Positions 62,877 to 64,000 of a DNA stretch of 64,000 bases are shown one piece after another; within the stretch, counting starts at the first letter, position 1; every line of letters begins with the position of its first letter. The translations under genes and the position numbers were made by a program. The DNA is from UBA1672 sp050633325 (GTDB lineage Bacteria > Pseudomonadota > Alphaproteobacteria > Micavibrionales > Micavibrionaceae). The notes beneath the pieces were generated by a model. That model was not told where the DNA came from. It ran no database searches and was given only the letters and a program-made list of their open reading frames with translations. The DNA lies in assembly GCA_050633325.1 (NCBI GenBank), contig JBOEGH010000010.1:1-64000 (forward strand). Direction: 5' to 3'.

Positions 62877-63236
62877 ATGGGACATGATCCTAGTGCTGTA
62901 GATTATGATGTTCTTCATGAGGCAAAATCATTAATGAAGGCGCGGTGGCCTGATCTGGTTAATGGTTATTTGAGTGATGCTGCGCGTTATGTTGATGGTA
63001 TCAAACAGGGGATTAACGACAATGATTGCGATGCTGTCTCCTTTAATGCGCATTCTCTAAAGTCATCCAGTCTTGGTATGGGGGCTAAGGGCTTGGGAGA
63101 TGTTGCGTGCTCTATCGAAAGTGGCGCAAGAGGCATCGTTGATAGCGGTGGTGATATTTCTGTTTTAAATGATCTTATTCCCCTTGTTGAGGAGGCGTTG
63201 GATCACGCTGTTACTAATTTGAAAAGCACCATATAA
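62877..63236 (+). CDS. Histidine phosphotransfer (HPt) domain protein
   Basis: A 119-residue four-helix HPt protein. The phospho-acceptor is His59 in FNAHSLKSSSLGMGAKGL, the standard AHxLKSxS motif. It shuttles phosphate between a hybrid kinase and a response regulator, very likely the receiver protein encoded just upstream. No kinase gene is in the window. The ATG follows a GGGGGG run, a strong ribosome site. Confidence 0.88.
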   Translation: MGHDPSAVDYDVLHEAKSLMKARWPDLVNGYLSDAARYVDGIKQGINDNDCDAVSFNAHSLKSSSLGMGAKGLGDVACSIESGARGIVDSGGDISVLNDLIPLVEEALDHAVTNLKSTI

Positions 63237-63340
63237 TAAGGCTTGGATAAATAATATAATTTAAGCAGTTGATTTTTGTTTTAAAAGTCGATAATTCATA
63301 ACAACCATATCGCATCCATTCGGATGGTAAACATGGACAA

Positions 63341-63414
63341 GCGGGCGTAGTTCAATGGTAGAACGACAGCCTTCCAAGCTGTATATGCCGGTTCGATCCC
63401 GGTCGCCCGCTCCA
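63341..63414 (+). tRNA. tRNA-Gly (anticodon TCC)
   Basis: A complete 74-base cloverleaf. The acceptor GCGGGCG pairs with CGCCCGC, the D arm includes TTCAATGGTAGAA, the anticodon loop is CTTCCAA (TCC, Gly), and the T arm is CCGGTTCGATCCCGG. The discriminator T and CCA end are encoded. It lies about 105 bases after the HPt gene. Confidence 0.97.
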
Positions 63415-63483
63415 GTTTATGTAAATTTCGCAAGTAAAATCAATGATTTATATTTGTCTGTATAGCAGTTGCTTTCGAAGAAA

Positions 63484-63503
63484 GTGATACAAACTGTGAT
63501 ACA
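63484..63503. repeat. GTGATACA direct repeat downstream of the tRNA
   Basis: GTGATACA at 63484-63491 recurs at 63496-63503, a 12-base period. Such short direct repeats just after a tRNA gene are often integrase-binding arms, so this may be an integration site or an old island edge. Confidence 0.35.
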
Positions 63504-63615
63504 TTTTTCAAAGCGCATAGCTTCATATGTGTATTTGCGTAACGGAATCTATTGTTTTAATAATAGTTCAATTTAGGCGTCAGTTTAAACTTTGAAATAA
63601 TAATGGATCAAAATA

Positions 63616-64000
63616 ATGTATATTAAAAGAGCGCTTAAGTTGGTGCGGAAGATTATATTAGCTGCTCTTTACTTTGTTTTGGTATTAGCATTTATGCTGA
63701 TATTCTTTATAATTGGAACGTTACCGATTTCTCAAATTGTAAGAGGAATGTATAATAAGTGTGACGCTGATCTTACTCAAGAATTTACACTTGTTAATTT
63801 AGTAGAAAGACAATTGCATTTACCAAGTAAACATCTTCATGCTTGTCATCCTTTAGATATGAGCACTTCGTTTGATTATGATCCAGCATCAGTATCGCTT
63901 GTGTTTGTTCTGCCAGATTTCTCTGTTCCTGATTATAAACCTGAAAGTTACTTAGAAAAAGAGGATGAACTCAGAATTTATTTCACTGGTTCAAAGTCTG
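63616..64000 (+). CDS. Membrane-anchored protein of unknown function, cut by the window edge
   Basis: An open frame from ATG 63616 to the right edge (128 residues so far). Residues 1-14 are basic, then a single long hydrophobic helix spans about 14-36 (LAALYFVLVLAFMLIFFIIG). An extracytoplasmic part follows, with HLHACHPLD near 75. I recognise no family. No good Shine-Dalgarno is seen. Its place after the tRNA suggests accessory DNA. Confidence 0.6.
   Translation, partial: MYIKRALKLVRKIILAALYFVLVLAFMLIFFIIGTLPISQIVRGMYNKCDADLTQEFTLVNLVERQLHLPSKHLHACHPLDMSTSFDYDPASVSLVFVLPDFSVPDYKPESYLEKEDELRIYFTGSKS

Overview
The window is AT-rich DNA from a Gram-negative bacterium that respires nitrate, most likely an alphaproteobacterium. 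Four things point there. One is the DUF2924 / DUF5681 / ParB-methyltransferase / large serine recombinase gene set. The others are lipoprotein and outer-membrane porin signals, Nar-type nitrate reductase run from perfect FNR boxes, and C-terminal type I secretion domains. I cannot name a genus.

Layout. (1) 1-8.65 kb is an accessory block. It holds a minus-strand mobile-element operon (ParB-methyltransferase, DUF5681, DUF2924, an unknown gene and a serine recombinase cut by the window edge) and a lipoprotein. It also holds a compact folded RNA resembling the C4/CI antisense RNAs of P1/P4 phages, followed by a helicase + DUF2290 pair that matches a known phage-satellite defence system. (2) 8.7-16.7 kb is a 2,398-residue RTX adhesin/toxin-like protein with a small membrane protein directly upstream in the same operon. 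(3) 17.5-23.4 kb is the most unusual locus: a 1,584-residue protein joining an RNase J-like metallo-beta-lactamase/beta-CASP nuclease to an exonuclease I-like DEDDh module, followed 20 bases later by a 5'-nucleotidase. (4) 23.5-26.5 kb is a GbsR-type regulator behind a near-perfect 38-bp palindrome, with cytochrome bd oxidase cydAB. (5) 26.6-30.9 kb holds a MATE exporter and aconitase B.

(6) 31-35.9 kb looks like a zinc-acquisition cluster: a LolD-type ATPase, a His-rich permease and a DUF3299-like protein behind a perfect Zur-like box, plus a HupE/UreJ protein, a membrane-anchored protein, a His-tailed micropeptide and a His-rich exported protein. (7) 36-57.6 kb is a nitrate-respiration island: porin, moeA, two Crp/Fnr regulators, two NarK transporters, narGHJI, a parvulin, hemN, nnrS, and moaA-moaCB-moaD-moaE-mobA behind a Moco-riboswitch-like leader. 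Five sites of the form TTGAT-N4-ATCAA lie at its promoters, several at the -41.5 position of a recognisable -10 box. The genes work together: NarK proteins move nitrate and nitrite, NarGHI reduces nitrate, NarJ and the parvulin assist assembly, Moa/Moe/Mob make the cofactor, HemN makes haem without oxygen, and the Crp/Fnr proteins switch the set on.

(8) 57.2-64 kb holds a DUF7009-like protein, a TauE/SafE permease, a second RTX protein sharing a module with the first, a response regulator with an HPt protein, tRNA-Gly(TCC), and the start of a membrane-anchored unknown protein.
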